Notes: generated by a model not told the origin, from the sequence alone. Numbered from the stretch's first letter, positions 1 through 7,318 are shown. The stretch: DNA of 64,000 bases from Kushneria phosphatilytica (GCF_008247605.1 NZ_CP043420.1:1488001-1552000), one strand, 5' to 3'. Numbers and translations are program-made.

Positions 1-16
1 AGCAGAGGTTAAAGCC

Positions 17-193
17 ATGGAATCAGGCGCTGTTTGTTTTGTGTGTGGGGCTCACCAGCTGGTAATGGATTCGGACGTGGACGAAATGAATCCTTCGCTG
101 AATTGCCGTGAGTGCAATAGTTACCTGGGGAGGCTGAGTGATCTCAGGCATGATCTGGGCCAGGATCCGGAACCGAGTGATATGGCCTCCTGA
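17..193 (+). CDS. small zinc-ribbon protein
   Basis: A 58-codon frame with two CxxC pairs (CFVC near residue 9 and CREC near residue 34), the arrangement of a small zinc ribbon. AGAGG lies 8 bases before the ATG. The frame is open back to the window edge, so a longer protein starting outside cannot be excluded. The tail is acidic. Lies left of the prophage, upstream of an acetyltransferase. Function unknown. Confidence 0.5.
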   Translation: MESGAVCFVCGAHQLVMDSDVDEMNPSLNCRECNSYLGRLSDLRHDLGQDPEPSDMAS

Positions 194-393
194 GTATCAC
201 AAGCAGGTTTCAGGAAATGCCCGGCGGCGGTCGCGAATCATTCGCGACCGTTTTTGTTGGTGCCCTCTCATCTACCCGGTCCTGGGTGACTTGCAGCTCA
301 TGTGTCATGACGTCCTCGAGCCAGGCATATCGAAATACGCCACATGTCGGGTATGAGAATCAAGGCGCTCTTTTAATCTTCATGGAGAGCGGG

Positions 394-912
394 ATGCATT
401 ATGAAACCGAGCGGTTGACGCTGCGTATCCCAAACGTCAAAGACGCTGCATATGTTTTTCGTATTTATGGAGATCCAGTCACCAACCAATTCAATCCGGC
501 AGGCCCCCATGCGGATCAGTCAGTGTCGAATCATGTACTCGACACATGGATCGAACACTGGGAAACCCATGGTTTTGGGCTCTGGGCGATAGCCGACAAG
601 GCGGCTCCGCAGCAGGTCATTGGCTTTGGGGGAGTGAGCTGGCTCGACAAGGATGGGTTGGGCACTGTCCTGAACCTGGGCTATCGATTCGCTCCCTCGG
701 CATGGGGGCAGGGGCTTGCTACAGAGCTCGGTCGTGGTGCGATTGATTATGCGCAACAGTACCTGGAGGTCGATGCGTTATATGGCCTCGTGCGTAACAA
801 CCACGAAAAATCGATCCGTGTACTGGAAAAACCTGGCTTCGAACATTTTGATCACTTGCACGAAGTACCGGGTGCCTCTCCAAGCCGGGTGCTCAGATTA
901 GTGTTGCGGTGA
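394..912 (+). CDS. GNAT family N-acetyltransferase (RimJ/RimL type)
   Basis: About 172 residues beginning with the ETERLTLR opening typical of RimJ/RimL-type acetyltransferases. Further on are LGYRFAPSAWGQGLATE, the acetyl-CoA pyrophosphate-binding Q/RxxGxG/A region, and VRNNHEKSIRVLEKPGFE, the usual end of the fold. These enzymes move acetyl groups from acetyl-CoA to amines; the substrate cannot be read here. The frame extends upstream to 217, but that part is not family-like, and GGAGAG sits just before the ATG at 394. It is the last chromosomal gene before the prophage. Confidence 0.8.
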   Translation: MHYETERLTLRIPNVKDAAYVFRIYGDPVTNQFNPAGPHADQSVSNHVLDTWIEHWETHGFGLWAIADKAAPQQVIGFGGVSWLDKDGLGTVLNLGYRFAPSAWGQGLATELGRGAIDYAQQYLEVDALYGLVRNNHEKSIRVLEKPGFEHFDHLHEVPGASPSRVLRLVLR

Positions 913-1067
913 TTGTTTAAGGCTGGAGCCAGTCTGAGTGTGGAGGGCGCAGCTGCCCCGATTGGTCTGGCTATAATGGTGAGCATCGCCATCGTTGCGC
1001 CTGAGCAGGATCGGTGGCAGCAGTGGGAGGCGAAAGTTCAACAGGAAAAATCAGTGATGATCGGTAT

Positions 1068-1083
1068 GCCAATCGAAATTGGC
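1068..1083. repeat. small perfect inverted repeat
   Basis: GCCAAT and ATTGGC separated by CGAA, in the short non-coding stretch between the acetyltransferase and attL. No T-run follows, so it is not a convincing terminator. Confidence 0.35.
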
Positions 1084-1102
1084 GTTCAAGAAAAAGAAGA
1101 GA

Positions 1103-1131
1103 TGGTGCGGATGGGGAGACTTGAACTCCCA
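1103..1131. repeat. attL core (29-bp direct repeat)
   Basis: Identical over 29 bases to 43784..43812; the flanking bases differ on both sides. It is a displaced copy of the tRNA-Leu 3' end (CCA, acceptor and T-arm portion). It lies 24 bp from the integrase stop codon, the usual int-proximal position. Confidence 0.9.
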
Positions 1132-1154
1132 TCAGTTATTTTAAAATCAAAGCC

Positions 1155-2321
1155 TTACGCATCATTGCTGACAGAATCCTGACTATGCTGACCAAACATT
1201 TCGACAGCACGCATTCCAAGTTCCGGTGAGTCATTGGGAATCCAGCGAGCGTAGGTGCGTGCCGTGAACACCACATCCCGGTGTCCCATTTGCCGACTCA
1301 CCCAAGCAAGCGGCTCTCCTGCCGAGAGCATCATCGATCCGAACGTGTGACGAGCCTGGTACAGCCTTCGATAGCGTACGCCAGCCCTCAGCAATGCAGG
1401 ACGCCAGATCTTCTCCCTGATGTCGGTATCACCTGAAAACGGTTTCTGGCTTCGTGGCCACAGGAAAATACGTCCTGAGGGATGCATGAAGGTCGCTGCC
1501 TTCTGCTGTTTGAGCGCTTCAGCTGCTGGGGGGAGCAGGCTGATGACACGCCGGCCAGCATTGGTCTTGGTGTCCTCTATCTCGCCCCGGGCCGCGGCTG
1601 TGATCGATTTCGTGACATGGATCTCCATACGCTGCCAGTCGATGTCACCCCATTCGAGCGCGATGTACTCGCTCGGGCGCATGCCGGTCCAGAAGGCAAA
1701 CTGAATTAGCGGCCGTGATTCCGGTCTGAGAGCACCGAGGATCGCGGACTGCTCCTCTCGAGTGAACGGATCCGGGCCCGTATTCGCCGGCGCCTCGTTG
1801 CGCCGATAGTGCCATCCGTGTAGTGGGTTGGTCTGGAGCAGGTCATCGTGCACTGCATCGGTCAGCGCTGAACGCAGCACGGTCTGGATATTGCTCATCC
1901 GTTTATTGCCAACCGTCAATCCGGACAGCCAATCACGCACTTTCGGTCGAGATACTTCAGGCAGCAGGAGATGCCCCAGTTTCGGCACGATCAGGCGTTC
2001 AACGATCGTTTTGTAGGTTCGGTAGGATGACGCCTTGAGAGTAGGGCGCTTGTGCTCGAGCCATTGGGCCAGATAGTTATCGAGCCGATCGCTCCTGATG
2101 AATTTATGGGCATTCTTGCTGGCGGGGAATGTGACCGAGTAATCGAATGTCCCGTCTTCAATCGCGGCAATCACCGCAGCGCGGTGGCGTGCCGCTCGCT
2201 TCAGGTTAGAGGTGGTGGGCTTGAGTTTGAGCCGTTCCCGGCACCGCGTCCCCTGGTAGTAGAAGTCGATTTCGATGGTGCTGGCCGACGCTGACCGTAC
2301 TCCTTCCGGCTCTCGACCCAT
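1155..2321 (-). CDS. int: phage tyrosine integrase (lambda Int type)
   Basis: 388 residues. The N-terminus (MGREPEGVRS..IEIDFYY) resembles an arm-DNA-binding domain, followed by a SAM-like core-binding domain (about 75-170) and the catalytic domain. Visible catalytic residues are Arg215 (TGMRPSE), a Lys near 252, Arg324 (YQARHTF), His347 (MGHRD) and Tyr357. Position 321 is Tyr where many relatives have His. It would join attP to the tRNA-Leu attB. The gene ends next to attL and its start overlaps the excisionase-like gene, so both are probably on one leftward transcript. Confidence 0.92.
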   Translation of the reverse strand: MGREPEGVRSASASTIEIDFYYQGTRCRERLKLKPTTSNLKRAARHRAAVIAAIEDGTFDYSVTFPASKNAHKFIRSDRLDNYLAQWLEHKRPTLKASSYRTYKTIVERLIVPKLGHLLLPEVSRPKVRDWLSGLTVGNKRMSNIQTVLRSALTDAVHDDLLQTNPLHGWHYRRNEAPANTGPDPFTREEQSAILGALRPESRPLIQFAFWTGMRPSEYIALEWGDIDWQRMEIHVTKSITAAARGEIEDTKTNAGRRVISLLPPAAEALKQQKAATFMHPSGRIFLWPRSQKPFSGDTDIREKIWRPALLRAGVRYRRLYQARHTFGSMMLSAGEPLAWVSRQMGHRDVVFTARTYARWIPNDSPELGMRAVEMFGQHSQDSVSNDA

Positions 2322-2476
2322 TCTTCAAAGCCCCTGATTGATATGAGTATGTTGCCGTCTGGCGCACGTCGGTACTCGAACCCCTCGCGCCAGACTCCTC
2401 GATTGATTTTCGTCCGAATCGCTTCTTCCGTATACCCGGTCAGCTCTTCAAAGCGTCGGATCCGCACATAATCCAT
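2201..2476 (-). CDS. excisionase-like DNA-binding protein
   Basis: 91 residues from the MDYVRIRRFEEL start; the frame extends upstream without family likeness. The segment FEELTGYTEEAIRTKINRG followed by ILISIRGFEEWVE looks like the MerR-like winged helix of phage excisionases. The basic, low-complexity C-terminus overlaps the integrase start by about 120 bp in another frame. Position immediately upstream of int supports a role in directing excision. Confidence 0.7.
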   Translation of the reverse strand: MDYVRIRRFEELTGYTEEAIRTKINRGVWREGFEYRRAPDGNILISIRGFEEWVESRKEYGQRRPAPSKSTSTTRGRGAGNGSNSSPPPLT

Positions 2477-2477
2477 A

Positions 2478-2807
2478 TCATCCCCCACGCAATCTTTTGC
2501 GCTGCTGCCGTTCCCATTCCTGACCTTCCTCAATCCTGCGCTGGCGGTGCGCCTGGACCGCTTCCTGCACGCCGGGCGTTTGCCAGAGCCGATAAAGCCG
2601 ATCTCGTTGCCGGTCTCGCTGGCGGCGCATCATCGGTAATAGCTCTCGGAGCTCGAGCGGCTCGCCATCCTCACCGACGAGCCCGGTGCCATCGCAGTTG
2701 GCGCAGGGCCCGGTGCTGAACATGCCGGACCACTCGCCGCTGCCATTACAGACGGTGCAGGGCGCGGTGGCCGGCTCCTGCCAGTGCAGCGATCTACTCT
2801 TTGCCAT
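2478..2807 (-). CDS. DnaJ-type zinc-finger protein
   Basis: 109 residues with two CxxCxGxG motifs, CTVCNGSG (17-24) and CANCDGTG (35-42), which is half of the four-motif zinc domain of DnaJ. The C-terminal half is charged and Gln/Arg-rich, probably helical. There is no J-domain in this protein, but one is encoded two genes upstream (3481..4137). ATG at 2807 overlaps the previous stop by 14 bp. Likely a substrate- or nucleic-acid-binding zinc module; function unproven. Confidence 0.65.
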   Translation of the reverse strand: MAKSRSLHWQEPATAPCTVCNGSGEWSGMFSTGPCANCDGTGLVGEDGEPLELRELLPMMRRQRDRQRDRLYRLWQTPGVQEAVQAHRQRRIEEGQEWERQQRKRLRGG

Positions 2808-3027
2808 CCAGCGCGACCGTATTCCGATACTCAATGATCGCGGCCAGCGTGATTTCGCCGCCTACCTCGGTCAGGCTGTCGATGAGCTCATCAAGCGCAT
2901 CTTGGCGTGCGGCTTTGCGCTCGGCGGTTACTGACGAAGCAAGCTCCTGCAGCGCTTGATAGGCTGCCCGCGCCGCTTGCTCAGAGCTCTGATATGAAAT
3001 CCGCCAGGCGTGGTAGTCATGCGTCAT
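2794..3027 (-). CDS. small phage protein, unknown function
   Basis: 77 residues, mostly helical and alanine-rich, acidic in the second half. Its start overlaps the upstream stop by 4 bases (ATGA), implying translational coupling in the early-left operon. No domain recognised. Confidence 0.65.
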   Translation of the reverse strand: MTHDYHAWRISYQSSEQAARAAYQALQELASSVTAERKAARQDALDELIDSLTEVGGEITLAAIIEYRNTVALDGKE

Positions 3028-3488
3028 GCCTCAGCTCCTTCTATTTCGTTGACCCAACGCTGGCAGGGCGATGTGCTGGCGGCAGATGCGTTCCGGATTG
3101 TCTCGATTGATGCGTTGCGATAACTGGCGTCATCCAGCACTGCGGTGAGGGCGGTCAGCGATTCAAAAGCGCCGCTGGTCTGCTCGACACGCTGCGCGGC
3201 GTGCTCGAGCTGGATGATGCGATAGGACAGCCGGTCGTCGACGCTGGCCAAACGAGCGGCAGTACGCGCATGAGACTCTCGCTCAAACTGCAGGCGGCGC
3301 TCGAGCGAGCCGATGCCGTCACGACCGGTAGAGCCGGCGGTGATCCGGCTCATTTCGTTGACAAACTGGTCGATCGAGTAGCTGTCGATGCCTGCCAGCA
3401 GCTGGGTCAGTGCCGATCGGGCAAAATCGCGCCCGAATGTTTCTCCCGGCTGAGCGCTGGTCGTGAAGAGGTCATGAGTATCAGTCAT
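3024..3488 (-). CDS. early phage protein, helical, unknown function
   Basis: 154 residues from the MTDTHDLFTT start, preceded by AGAGGA at good spacing; longer upstream frames are poor protein. Residues about 55-120 look like continuous helix, possibly coiled coil (LERRLQFERESHARTAARL). It sits between the J-domain gene (overlap 8 bp) and a small gene (overlap 4 bp). Confidence 0.7.
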   Translation of the reverse strand: MTDTHDLFTTSAQPGETFGRDFARSALTQLLAGIDSYSIDQFVNEMSRITAGSTGRDGIGSLERRLQFERESHARTAARLASVDDRLSYRIIQLEHAAQRVEQTSGAFESLTALTAVLDDASYRNASIETIRNASAASTSPCQRWVNEIEGAEA

Positions 3489-4137
3489 TACCGATTTCCT
3501 CTTGCGCCTTAGCCCATGCCTGCTGGACTGCGGCAAACTGCTCGCTGCTGCCACCATGATCCGGGTGCGCCCGTTTGATGGCGCGTCGGTATGCCTGACG
3601 GATCTCGTCCAGATCATTGCTGTTTGTGCTCAGCACTTCGCGCCAGAGTGCCCGGCCGGATGCCTCCGGTGAGGCCAGCTGGGCGAATCCGGTGAATGCT
3701 GCCTGCATCAGCTGGGCATCGTGTCGCTCGAGTGTCCGGAGCGATTCAAGACAGTCGGCGACCGCGGCTATATTGTCGGCAACGCGGGTATAGACATCGC
3801 ACGGGATGCATTGCTGGCGGCCGTCGAGCTTGAAGTAGACCGCCACGCCCGGGTCTGTCGGCTCACGCTGGCCCGAGCGGGGCATACCGTCATTGCGCAG
3901 TGACAGGTTGGTACTGAGCACGATGGTGTCACTGGGTACGCGATACGGCTGGCCGGGTTTTGTGAAGCGGTCGAGCACTTCGATAACCCGGCCGCGTGCC
4001 TCGGAGACGCTCAGTTCCTGCAATCCCCAGCCGCTCGCATTGCGTTTCCCGAACCGACCGCGTTTGCGATCCTCGGCAAGCGTTCGCGATTTACCCATCG
4101 GCCAGCAAAGCGGGCTGGCGGTGATCGATTCAGCCAT
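3481..4137 (-). CDS. J-domain co-chaperone-like phage protein
   Basis: 218 residues. The C-terminus (about 173-215) is a J-domain: DLDEIRQAYRRAIKRAHPDHGG with the HPD signature at 191-193, followed by a helix with QQAWAKAQEE. J-domains stimulate the ATPase of DnaK/Hsp70. The N-terminal 165 residues are not recognised; they include a CIPC pair near 110. Putting the J-domain last is the reverse of DnaJ. A separate DnaJ-type zinc protein lies downstream in the same operon. Confidence 0.75.
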   Translation of the reverse strand: MAESITASPLCWPMGKSRTLAEDRKRGRFGKRNASGWGLQELSVSEARGRVIEVLDRFTKPGQPYRVPSDTIVLSTNLSLRNDGMPRSGQREPTDPGVAVYFKLDGRQQCIPCDVYTRVADNIAAVADCLESLRTLERHDAQLMQAAFTGFAQLASPEASGRALWREVLSTNSNDLDEIRQAYRRAIKRAHPDHGGSSEQFAAVQQAWAKAQEEIGND

Positions 4138-4243
4138 GGGTTTCCTCCATGAAGTGCCCGGCGGCTGCGGCAACGCCCAGTGCCGCGAAGATCCACAGCG
4201 ACATGACACTGCTCCCAGCGAGATACCAGATCAGGACTGTCAC
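4130..4243 (-). CDS. 37-residue membrane microprotein
   Basis: GTG start 6 bases after GGAGG. The start forms a GTGA overlap with the stop of the upstream gene, and the end overlaps the J-domain gene start by 8 bp. It encodes one hydrophobic segment (VLIWYLAGSSVMSLWIFAAL) with a short charged end (HFMEETHG). The overlap pattern matches all neighbours in this operon, which argues that it is translated. Role unknown. Confidence 0.55.
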   Translation of the reverse strand: MTVLIWYLAGSSVMSLWIFAALGVAAAAGHFMEETHG

Positions 4244-4530
4244 GCGTCACCTCCAAAGCGATCGCCTCTATCGAGCGGCCGAACCGATAGCGCGCGAGAG
4301 GGGTACAGAACGCGGCCAGACTCATGACGGACCGGTGCTGCCTGCTCTCGGCAGTACCTGACAGCGCTGCTTTCTGCGTGGTCCAGCCCCGTAGCTCTGA
4401 CGTAAACAGTGCGACGCTTGACGATCTTTCGACCTGTCAGCCGATAGCCGACCACAACCGCATACGGCCACGGCCTTTCCGGATCGCCATGGAGTGGGTG
4501 GTTGGCGCTTAATCCCTGAAATGTGCTCAT
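4240..4530 (-). CDS. small early phage protein, unknown function
   Basis: 96 residues from MSTFQGLSANHPLHG, with AGGGAG 7 bases upstream. A basic middle (YRLTGRKIVKRRTVYVRATGL) reads like beta strands, and the C-terminus is arginine-rich. Coupled to the next microprotein by a GTGA overlap. No family recognised. Confidence 0.6.
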   Translation of the reverse strand: MSTFQGLSANHPLHGDPERPWPYAVVVGYRLTGRKIVKRRTVYVRATGLDHAESSAVRYCREQAAPVRHESGRVLYPSRALSVRPLDRGDRFGGDA

Positions 4531-4565
4531 GTCTTTCTCCCTGCGCTTTTCTTCTGCCCCGCGCC

Positions 4566-4844
4566 TCAAAAGGGCCCGGCCGGAGCCGGGCAACGCAGGG
4601 AACTACCCCGTTGGGGCTGACGCGCCATCACGAACGCATCGGTAGTGGTTGAAAACTGGCGTCGGTCCCCACTCCGATGAGCTCGTATGAGTCCATCGGG
4701 CTGCTCTGTCGGCCACGGCGCAGCAACCGTGTATGTGGGTGCGTGAACCCTGCCTTGACGTTTACTCACCTGCTGCGCGCTCACCCGAGGATTGGTGGGG
4801 TCATAGCTAACGTGCCGGCATCGCGAACGCCCACGCTTACGCAT
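4566..4844 (-). CDS. hypothetical basic phage protein
   Basis: 92-residue Arg/Ser-rich frame, ATG overlapping the upstream stop by 8 bp as elsewhere in the operon. Composition is unusual and the ribosome-binding site is weak, so this could be a chance frame; kept because the operon would otherwise have a 300-bp hole here. Confidence 0.4.
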   Translation of the reverse strand: MRKRGRSRCRHVSYDPTNPRVSAQQVSKRQGRVHAPTYTVAAPWPTEQPDGLIRAHRSGDRRQFSTTTDAFVMARQPQRGSSLRCPAPAGPF

Positions 4845-5118
4845 CGTCTTGCTGTCTCAGCTGGTGACGGGCTATCAAGCATGACGCTTCTCCGAGTCTC
4901 ATGCCGTTCGGCGTGATTCCGGCCCTCGCTTCGAGTGCATACGAAGCTGCGCTAATCAGCTGGCACGCCTGTCGGCGCTCTTCATCACTGAATTGTTCAA
5001 GAACACCACTGATCTCGCGGTGGTAGCCGGCCGCATCGATTACGGTCATATGGCTGCTGTCGATCAGCATCCGGGCAAGCTGCGCGCCGCGTGCGGCGGT
5101 CTGGTGGTCGATGTTCAT
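4837..5118 (-). CDS. small early phage protein, unknown function
   Basis: 93 residues, helical, with GVLEQFSDEERRQACQLISAASYALEARAGI in its middle and C-terminal half. ATGA overlap with the upstream gene. No domain recognised, but codon use and coupling look genuine. Confidence 0.65.
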   Translation of the reverse strand: MNIDHQTAARGAQLARMLIDSSHMTVIDAAGYHREISGVLEQFSDEERRQACQLISAASYALEARAGITPNGMRLGEASCLIARHQLRQQDDA

Positions 5119-5297
5119 GCCGCCACCTGCTGGATCTGAACGGGGCGTTCGACCATGGCGAGCTGCCCGCGGACTGAGGTGAGACGCCAGCCGTAGCGCT
5201 CGGCGATTGCAGGCAGAGCGCTGACCAATGTCTGGCGGTGCAGGCGCTTCCGGCCATACGGAGTCAGGATGATGGTGTCAGTCGGGTAATGGCGCAT
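5115..5297 (-). CDS. small early phage protein, unknown function
   Basis: 60 residues. ATG at 5297 is preferred to the adjacent GTG at 5300 because GAGGG is then 7 bases away. Basic N-terminus (YGRKRLHRQTLVSALPAIAERYGW) might contact nucleic acid. Start and stop overlap both neighbours. Confidence 0.6.
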   Translation of the reverse strand: MRHYPTDTIILTPYGRKRLHRQTLVSALPAIAERYGWRLTSVRGQLAMVERPVQIQQVAA

Positions 5298-5497
5298 CAC
5301 GCAACCCTCGGCTTGTCGGTGTGCGACATATCGCGCTGGGCCAGCCAGGCTCGTTCACGTCTGCAGCTGGTGGCCAGTTCGTTCTGGCGCCGCTTGTAGT
5401 TGATCGCCGCATGCAGAAGTTCTTCGAGCGCTGCGCCGATCACGATCATCCCGATGATCAGCAGGGCGCCCAGGGCGTAAACGATGATCGGATTCAT
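5297..5497 (-). CDS. small membrane protein
   Basis: 66 residues with one strong transmembrane segment near the N-terminus (IIVYALGALLIIGMIVIGAA) and a charged cytoplasmic-looking tail. AGGAGG lies 7 bases before the ATG. It could take part in superinfection exclusion, as small early-left membrane proteins do in other lambdoid phages; this is inference from position only. Confidence 0.65.
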   Translation of the reverse strand: MNPIIVYALGALLIIGMIVIGAALEELLHAAINYKRRQNELATSCRRERAWLAQRDMSHTDKPRVA

Positions 5498-5697
5498 GCT
5501 GCTGCCTCCTGACGCATGTCATAGAACTCCTGCACGGCGCTATCGCGATTGCCCTGCCGGCGGTGCCACGCCTCGAATGAAGCGAAAGCGTCGTAATCGA
5601 TGTCGGAAAGGTTCATTGAGTCGACGCGGTTGCCGGCACTGGTGTTCAGAATCAGGCGCACGGCGCCGGAGCGGGTTTCGTATTGATCGATATGCAT
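5494..5697 (-). CDS. small early phage protein, unknown function
   Basis: 67 residues, acidic (NLSDIDYDAFASFEAWHRRQGN). ATG at 5697 follows a GTG at 5700, the same GTGATG pattern as the gene at 5115..5297. Overlaps both neighbours by a few bases. No domain recognised. Confidence 0.6.
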   Translation of the reverse strand: MHIDQYETRSGAVRLILNTSAGNRVDSMNLSDIDYDAFASFEAWHRRQGNRDSAVQEFYDMRQEAAA

Positions 5698-6095
5698 CAC
5701 GCGGTCTCCCTGTTCGAGCGGACCGACCGGACCAGCTCATGCCGTGTATTGCGTGGCTGACGAACGCGGTACAGGTTTTGCTGTTGTCCGCTCATTACCG
5801 TCGCGAACATGAGCAGCAGGCAGAGCGGGGCAATCCAGCCGCGTCGCATGGCCTCGGCAACTGCGCCAGCGCTTCTCCAAACCGCCAGCTTCAGATATGC
5901 GCTCTGCAGGCGGTTGGTGACCGTCGCTGGATTCACGCCGTTTGCCCGGGCGATCTCCTTGTGTGTCATGCCGGAAGCAACGCCCATGAGGTACAGCGCT
6001 TCGCGAGGTGCCAGGCGGACGCCGTCGCGCTCTGTGATGTCGGCCTTCCAGTGCCCGAATGTGATCGTTTTCTGTTCTGTACTTTCCATCGCCAT
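5697..6095 (-). CDS. LuxR-type HTH protein with membrane anchor
   Basis: 132 residues. Residues 28-70 (APREALYLMGVASGMTHKEI, then ANGVNPATVTNRL) form a LuxR/GerE-type helix-turn-helix; a hydrophobic segment WIAPLCLLLMFATV (about 87-100) would anchor it in the membrane, leaving a short basic tail. It is the first gene of the early-left operon, directly downstream of a region with CI-type operators, so it should be repressed in the lysogen. AGGGGAC precedes the start. Confidence 0.7.
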   Translation of the reverse strand: MAMESTEQKTITFGHWKADITERDGVRLAPREALYLMGVASGMTHKEIARANGVNPATVTNRLQSAYLKLAVWRSAGAVAEAMRRGWIAPLCLLLMFATVMSGQQQNLYRVRQPRNTRHELVRSVRSNRETA

Positions 6096-6118
6096 CAGTC
6101 CCCTGCGGTGGGTTTGAT

Positions 6119-6177
6119 GTTTAGAAAAGTATACTTCGCTAAACGCGGAGTCAAGAGTTTAATTCAGAAAACTAAAC
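6119..6177. promoter_or_regulatory. left CI operators (early-left control region)
   Basis: Two pairs of inverted half-sites: GTTTAG at 6119 with CTAAAC ending at 6144, around a perfect AAGTATACTT palindrome at 6127..6136; and GTTTA at 6157 with TAAAC ending at 6177. The half-site is the one found next to the cI start at 6987..7002. They lie before the leftward operon. Binding is inferred. Confidence 0.65.
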
Positions 6178-6236
6178 ATTCTGGGTGAAGAAAACCCGCC
6201 GTGGAGGCGGGCCGATGTCAATGCTTTTCGAGAGGC

Positions 6237-6986
6237 TTAAATGTCGCCGTCGTACATGTGCGCTACGTAGCGACCGATAATGCGAATGAACTGGAGGTCA
6301 TCGCCCTGGATTATCTCATCCGGGTGAGCGGTCTTGTCAGGATTGTCTGACCGCAATATCAGCGATCCATCGAACCGCTTATAGAGCCTTTTGATCTTCA
6401 CTTCATCGCCATACCCGATGGCATAGACTTTCCCGTCATCGACTTCGTTATGACGTGTATCGATCGTGACCGAGGCGCCGTCCGGAAGAGTTGGGGACAT
6501 GCTTGCCCCCTTCACGGTGGCGGTGATCAGCTTCTTGGGATCAAGGTGGTGCTGGCGAACCCAGCCAATGCGGTATGCGTTGCCCTGATCTTTCAACTCC
6601 TCATGGAACACAAGCTCTCCTGTGCCCGCAGACAGCTTCACGTCAACGCGAGGAACAATGACGTATTCGCCATCTGGCAGGTCTTCCGGTGCATCCCATA
6701 CGTACACGGGCCGGTTTTCCTGAACGGAGAGATTTTCACCCTGCCTGGGTAGGTCCGTGTATTTCGGGTATGCAGCATTTTCACTATCCCCGTAGAGCAA
6801 CCATCGCTCAGATACACGCAACTTATCGGCAACCTGGATCAGAGTTTCACCCTTTGGACGAGTTAGCCCTGATTCCCACTGGCTGACAGTTCCCTTTGTC
6901 TTGCCCACGGCTTCGCCCAACTGGGGCTGCGTGAGCCCCAGCTCAATCCGGCGTTCGCGTATTCGGTTACCAATATGCTTTTCCAT
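6237..6986 (-). CDS. cI: CI-like phage repressor (HTH + S24 peptidase)
   Basis: 249 residues. HTH_XRE domain at 5-60 (GLTQPQLGEAVGKTKGTVSQ), linker, then a LexA-like autoprotease domain. The cleavage pair is Ala120-Gly121 (LSAGTGE), with catalytic Ser162 (GASMSPTL) and Lys199 (KIKRLY). It keeps the prophage silent and should self-cleave on RecA activation. Its ATG abuts a perfect operator with no Shine-Dalgarno sequence visible, suggesting a leaderless message as for lambda cI from PRM. Confidence 0.92.
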   Translation of the reverse strand: MEKHIGNRIRERRIELGLTQPQLGEAVGKTKGTVSQWESGLTRPKGETLIQVADKLRVSERWLLYGDSENAAYPKYTDLPRQGENLSVQENRPVYVWDAPEDLPDGEYVIVPRVDVKLSAGTGELVFHEELKDQGNAYRIGWVRQHHLDPKKLITATVKGASMSPTLPDGASVTIDTRHNEVDDGKVYAIGYGDEVKIKRLYKRFDGSLILRSDNPDKTAHPDEIIQGDDLQFIRIIGRYVAHMYDGDI

Positions 6987-7049
6987 GTTTAGCAGTCTAA
7001 ACAGAGTGTGGTTTAGATTCTTGATCTTTGACGGTATAGAGCACTAAAC
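6987..7049. promoter_or_regulatory. right CI/Cro operator region
   Basis: GTTTAG-CAGT-CTAAAC at 6987..7002 is a perfect inverted repeat directly before the cI start. Further half-sites GTTTAG at 7011..7016 and CTAAAC at 7044..7049 give up to three sites between cI and cro, as in lambda OR. TTGATC (7021), TTGACG (7028) and TATAGA (7035) are promoter-like, but no pair has ideal spacing. Confidence 0.65.
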
Positions 7050-7074
7050 TCCCCGGACACGACAGGAGATCCCA

Positions 7075-7278
7075 ATGACCAAACAGGACGTGATCGATCA
7101 TTACGGGTCGGTAACAGAGACGGCTCGAGCGTTGGGGCGCTCGAAAGGGGCCGTGAGTCAGTGGCCGCCGATTCTCCCGATCAACCTTCAGTACGAAATC
7201 GAAGGCCGTACCAGCGGCAAGCTTCGTGCTGACGTCATGAACGATACCGCTCCTGAGGCTGTGGCGCAGCGGGGCTGA
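7075..7278 (+). CDS. cro: Cro-like repressor
   Basis: 67 residues: DVIDHYGSVTETARALGRSKGAVSQW is a YdaS/Cro-type helix-turn-helix with the Trp typical of this family. Divergent from cI across a shared operator region. GGAG lies 8 bases before the ATG. First gene of the early-right operon; expected to favour lytic growth by repressing cI. Confidence 0.82.
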   Translation: MTKQDVIDHYGSVTETARALGRSKGAVSQWPPILPINLQYEIEGRTSGKLRADVMNDTAPEAVAQRG

Positions 7279-7279
7279 T

Positions 7280-7302
7280 CTTACTGTTTGTTCATACAGT
7301 TT
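7280..7302 (+). promoter_or_regulatory. putative LexA (SOS) box
   Basis: CTGT-N8-ACAG at 7284..7299, extended to ACTGT...ACAGT, matches the gammaproteobacterial LexA consensus. It lies 20 bp before the gene at 7319 and after cro, so it may drive or modulate SOS expression of the replication genes. Binding not shown. Confidence 0.5.
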
Positions 7303-7318
7303 CCGGAGGGGCGGGAGC

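Noticed and set aside
913..1182. Open frame after the acetyltransferase crossing attL
   Set aside because: TTG start without a ribosome site, no family likeness, and it runs through the attachment core.
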